Assembly (NCBI RefSeq): GCF_000524195.1
Contig: NW_020170390.1
Location: 1,641,572 to 1,705,571, forward strand
Direction of reading: 5' to 3'
DNA: 64,000 nt
From: Echinococcus granulosus
Lineage: Eukaryota > Platyhelminthes > Cestoda > Cyclophyllidea > Taeniidae
In this document: piece by piece, positions 60,517-64,000 of the stretch
Layout of the letters: every line of letters begins with the position of its first letter
Position numbering within the stretch: position 1 is the first letter of the stretch
Notes under the pieces: model-generated
What the model was told of the DNA's origin: nothing
Seen by the model: the letters and a program-made list of their open reading frames with translations, nothing else
Databases searched by the model: none
Program-made: the position numbers and the translations under genes

Positions 60517-62258
60517 CCTAGGGCCTGAATTTTTGATCGCATAAATTTTCGTCTATACGGTAAAGTCATATTTGATTTTGATTTCAGCGCGACTTTGTGA
60601 CTGATTTTGTCTGTCAGTCAATGAGGCAATTCAAGTTCAACGAGGTACTGTACCGATGGGCGCACTGCTGCATTTTTTTCGGATACCACCTCTACCTGTG
60701 CAGTTGGCTTAGAAGATCGTGGAAGACAACATTCCCTCTGGTCTGTCGCACATAGCAGAATAGCATTTGGGTAAGTAAAAGGTGCAGAACGGAATGGTTG
60801 CAGGCCGACTTCAGAAGTCGTCGCCACCAATGCTTTGGCAAGAGGAGGTCCTGACAACGTCTTTGGCTCTGGAACAACACTTTTTTTCGAGTTTCTGGAG
60901 AGTTAGAGTCTTGCTCACTCTCTTTTGATGAGCTCACATTAAGCAGCGGTGTACGTTAAGTGTAATGACAAACACTCGAAGGCCAGAACCATTTACCGCA
61001 AATTTACCAAAAACACACGCAGCCGCCTCACACGCACATCACCTAGCCGCCAAGCGCATGCGTATTTCATTCTCCTTTCTTTTGCCCACTCACTACATCG
61101 ATTAATAAAGACATCTGCTCCGATATCCTTCTGTCTGTCGACTACCTGGTTGGAAGTTCGATAGAATATGATTGCATATGGAGAAAACTAGGCTATATTA
61201 CCACCTTTTGATTAGTCCGCGTACATAAAATCCCCAACATACACAATTTTACAGTCAGCGTTCTAGAATACTATGAAGCATAAAGTCGAGCAAAGCATGT
61301 TTCCTGATGGGCTTGATAGTGAACGTAGGGAAGCAGTGTAGGCAGATATGTTGAGCAATGCTGGACGTTCTATGCTGTGCTTTCATCGAAATCCAAAAAA
61401 TTCTTTTCTCTGGAGCAAAAAATGAGTGAAAAAACAATGAGAATGAGAAATCCTGTCAAAGGGAGACATGCGGCCATTAGATTGGCACTATAGTATGTTC
61501 CCGACGCATCTAGTAAATGGCCTGTAAGGAAAAAGGTTGGATAAGAGGTTAGAGCGATCGGGAAAAAGCCACATCGCAGCGCATCTTTAAAGTAGGGAAA
61601 AACACACTAATGAGAGCCGTTGGCTACTACGAGCTAAAAAAGGAACGGGAATAGTAATGACAAATGAACGGAATATTGGCGAACCAAAAGGTCCGGTAAA
61701 GGAAAAGAAAAGTGGGAGGACTGCCTTACCGCCAATGAGTGTGCCGGCGAGGTTAAAAGCACCCATGATACAGAGGCTAATGCCCAGACCAGCAGGAAAG
61801 TTGGTATCATCCAGGAGATACTCTAGCATTGGCCCCAACAAGGTCATAAAGGCGCCATCGGTAATACCGAGGAAGAAACAGATAGCTGCGAATACACGTC
61901 CCGCGGTGGTAGAGAAGATCAACGCATCTACATTTGCCCCACCGCTGCTAATGGATGTCAGGTAGGAGGGCACCGGGACGTACGTTAAAATTAATGTCAT
62001 TGCACCGTTAAGTAGCAAAACGGCACCAAACACGTAAGTCAAGTTGCTGACGCTTCTGCATCTATTCGGGTTTGCATGTTTTGAAGGATTGTGTAACTTT
62101 GAGATCAACAGTCCGAACAATAATTGGCCTAAAGGCAGACCGCAAATTCAGTCATTCACTAACCACCCAAAACGTGACAGCCAATTTAGAATCAACTTAA
62201 ATCAGGGACAATGTAGGATAAGTAAATATGATGAAAGCAGAGAGGAGAGGGAGAGGTC
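60517..62258. repeat. 1742-bp tandem duplication, unit 1
   Basis: From CCTAGGGCCTGAATTTTTG to GGGAGAGGTC this segment recurs directly 1742 bp later. All predicted frames recur at exactly that offset with identical translations. Unit 1 contains two - strand exons of the transporter. The left edge (CACCTAGGG) and the junction (CCCTAGGG) share CCTAGGG. Confidence 0.95.
61370..62128 (-). CDS. Monocarboxylate-transporter-like MFS protein, C-terminal exons, inverted (unit 1)
   Basis: Exons 62128-61730 and 61521-61370, joined in phase 1. They encode the end of TM8 (QLLFGLLISKLHN), TM9-11 (SNLTYVFGAVLLLNGAMTLI, AGRVFAAICFFLGITDGAFM, GPMLEYLLDDTNFPAGLGIS, IMGAFNLAGTLIGG), then HLLDASGTYYSANLM, TM12 (GFLILIVFSLIF), a short tail FLDFDESTA and TAG. 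This is the ordinary SLC16 C-terminal pattern. The first exon begins after CTTTAG in phase 1, exactly what the + strand exon ending at 60380 needs: that exon's last G plus GC gives Gly and SCAGQLLFG. Added to the + strand exons, the total is 1602 nt (533 residues), a normal length for the family. No start codon or N-terminal half precedes these exons on their own strand in the window. Confidence 0.85.
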
Positions 62259-64000
62259 CCTAGGGCCTGAATTTTTGATCGCATAAATTTTCGTCTATAC
62301 GGTAAAGTCATATTTGATTTTGATTTCAGCGCGACTTTGTGACTGATTTTGTCTGTCAGTCAATGAGGCAATTCAAGTTCAACGAGGTACTGTACCGATG
62401 GGCGCACTGCTGCATTTTTTTCGGATACCACCTCTACCTGTGCAGTTGGCTTAGAAGATCGTGGAAGACAACATTCCCTCTGGTCTGTCGCACATAGCAG
62501 AATAGCATTTGGGTAAGTAAAAGGTGCAGAACGGAATGGTTGCAGGCCGACTTCAGAAGTCGTCGCCACCAATGCTTTGGCAAGAGGAGGTCCTGACAAC
62601 GTCTTTGGCTCTGGAACAACACTTTTTTTCGAGTTTCTGGAGAGTTAGAGTCTTGCTCACTCTCTTTTGATGAGCTCACATTAAGCAGCGGTGTACGTTA
62701 AGTGTAATGACAAACACTCGAAGGCCAGAACCATTTACCGCAAATTTACCAAAAACACACGCAGCCGCCTCACACGCACATCACCTAGCCGCCAAGCGCA
62801 TGCGTATTTCATTCTCCTTTCTTTTGCCCACTCACTACATCGATTAATAAAGACATCTGCTCCGATATCCTTCTGTCTGTCGACTACCTGGTTGGAAGTT
62901 CGATAGAATATGATTGCATATGGAGAAAACTAGGCTATATTACCACCTTTTGATTAGTCCGCGTACATAAAATCCCCAACATACACAATTTTACAGTCAG
63001 CGTTCTAGAATACTATGAAGCATAAAGTCGAGCAAAGCATGTTTCCTGATGGGCTTGATAGTGAACGTAGGGAAGCAGTGTAGGCAGATATGTTGAGCAA
63101 TGCTGGACGTTCTATGCTGTGCTTTCATCGAAATCCAAAAAATTCTTTTCTCTGGAGCAAAAAATGAGTGAAAAAACAATGAGAATGAGAAATCCTGTCA
63201 AAGGGAGACATGCGGCCATTAGATTGGCACTATAGTATGTTCCCGACGCATCTAGTAAATGGCCTGTAAGGAAAAAGGTTGGATAAGAGGTTAGAGCGAT
63301 CGGGAAAAAGCCACATCGCAGCGCATCTTTAAAGTAGGGAAAAACACACTAATGAGAGCCGTTGGCTACTACGAGCTAAAAAAGGAACGGGAATAGTAAT
63401 GACAAATGAACGGAATATTGGCGAACCAAAAGGTCCGGTAAAGGAAAAGAAAAGTGGGAGGACTGCCTTACCGCCAATGAGTGTGCCGGCGAGGTTAAAA
63501 GCACCCATGATACAGAGGCTAATGCCCAGACCAGCAGGAAAGTTGGTATCATCCAGGAGATACTCTAGCATTGGCCCCAACAAGGTCATAAAGGCGCCAT
63601 CGGTAATACCGAGGAAGAAACAGATAGCTGCGAATACACGTCCCGCGGTGGTAGAGAAGATCAACGCATCTACATTTGCCCCACCGCTGCTAATGGATGT
63701 CAGGTAGGAGGGCACCGGGACGTACGTTAAAATTAATGTCATTGCACCGTTAAGTAGCAAAACGGCACCAAACACGTAAGTCAAGTTGCTGACGCTTCTG
63801 CATCTATTCGGGTTTGCATGTTTTGAAGGATTGTGTAACTTTGAGATCAACAGTCCGAACAATAATTGGCCTAAAGGCAGACCGCAAATTCAGTCATTCA
63901 CTAACCACCCAAAACGTGACAGCCAATTTAGAATCAACTTAAATCAGGGACAATGTAGGATAAGTAAATATGATGAAAGCAGAGAGGAGAGGGAGAGGTC
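62259..64000. repeat. 1742-bp tandem duplication, unit 2
   Basis: Direct second copy of 60517-62258. The window ends at its last base, so further copies may follow outside. I noticed no differences between the units in the stretches compared. Confidence 0.95.
63112..63870 (-). CDS. Monocarboxylate-transporter-like MFS protein, C-terminal exons, inverted (unit 2)
   Basis: Second copy of the same two exons, 63870-63472 and 63263-63112, at an offset of 1742 bp with identical translation. As in unit 1, no N-terminal exons precede them within the window. If a real transporter gene lies on the - strand beyond the right edge, this copy would be the one spliced to it and unit 1 would be a spare 3' end. 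Confidence 0.8.

Noticed and set aside
1..64000. CRISPR arrays, bacterial operons, insertion sequences or prophage
   Set aside because: The DNA is clearly eukaryotic, with spliced genes throughout. No regularly spaced repeats were seen.
1..64000. tRNA or rRNA genes
   Set aside because: No stretch with convincing A and B boxes plus cloverleaf, nor rRNA similarity, was found by eye.

Overview
The window is eukaryotic, AT-rich and intron-rich, and most likely comes from a parasitic flatworm, probably a tapeworm. That is an inference from three things. Many introns are only 29-44 bp and lie beside kilobase introns. The conserved proteins are animal ones (labial-type homeodomain, CARM1, BTBD9, Yippee). 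There are miniature LTR elements of the TRIM kind known from taeniid cestodes. Exons were assembled by eye from homology, GT/AG signals and codon phase. In most models the summed exon length is a multiple of three, which supports the junctions.

Layout from left to right: RGS protein (+, 4.6-8.9 kb); membrane-anchored short-chain dehydrogenase with altered catalytic motifs (-, 11.1-14.3 kb); Yippee-like 5 (+, 15.0-15.8 kb); secreted M14 metallocarboxypeptidase (+, 17.8-23.4 kb); proteasome lid subunit PSMD12/Rpn5 (-, 23.9-26.2 kb); adenylate kinase 2 (+, 26.9-27.8 kb); a TRIM-like element (30.4-31.5 kb); mitochondrial Rieske protein (-, 32.7-33.7 kb); CPSF30/CPSF4 (-, 34.2-35.7 kb); a very small Hox1/labial-type protein (+, 37.9-39.3 kb); a second TRIM-like element with a SINE-like repeat nested in it (42.7-43.7 kb); CARM1/PRMT4 (+, 44.1-47.1 kb); a C9orf85-like zinc protein (-, 47.6-48.6 kb); a third, decayed TRIM-like copy (50.8-51.5 kb); the 3' part of BTBD9 (+, 52.6-54.2 kb); and a monocarboxylate-transporter-like gene from 57.2 kb to the window end. 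SDR/YPEL5 and PSMD12/AK2 are head-to-head pairs about 0.7 kb apart.

The genes do not form a pathway. They are a mixed set of housekeeping and developmental genes with repeat-rich DNA between them. The most striking structure is at the right end. The transporter's N-terminal exons lie on the + strand, but the exons for its C-terminal half lie on the - strand, in a 1742-bp unit present twice in tandem. The two halves match exactly in codon phase, so the gene has been broken by an inversion plus duplication, either in the genome or in the assembly. Other points of note are an SDR pseudoenzyme candidate, a possible in-frame exitron in CARM1, a Yippee domain with a C-X-C zinc pair, 17- and 18-nt microexons, and two one-base frame breaks (RGS and Rieske) that may be sequence errors.
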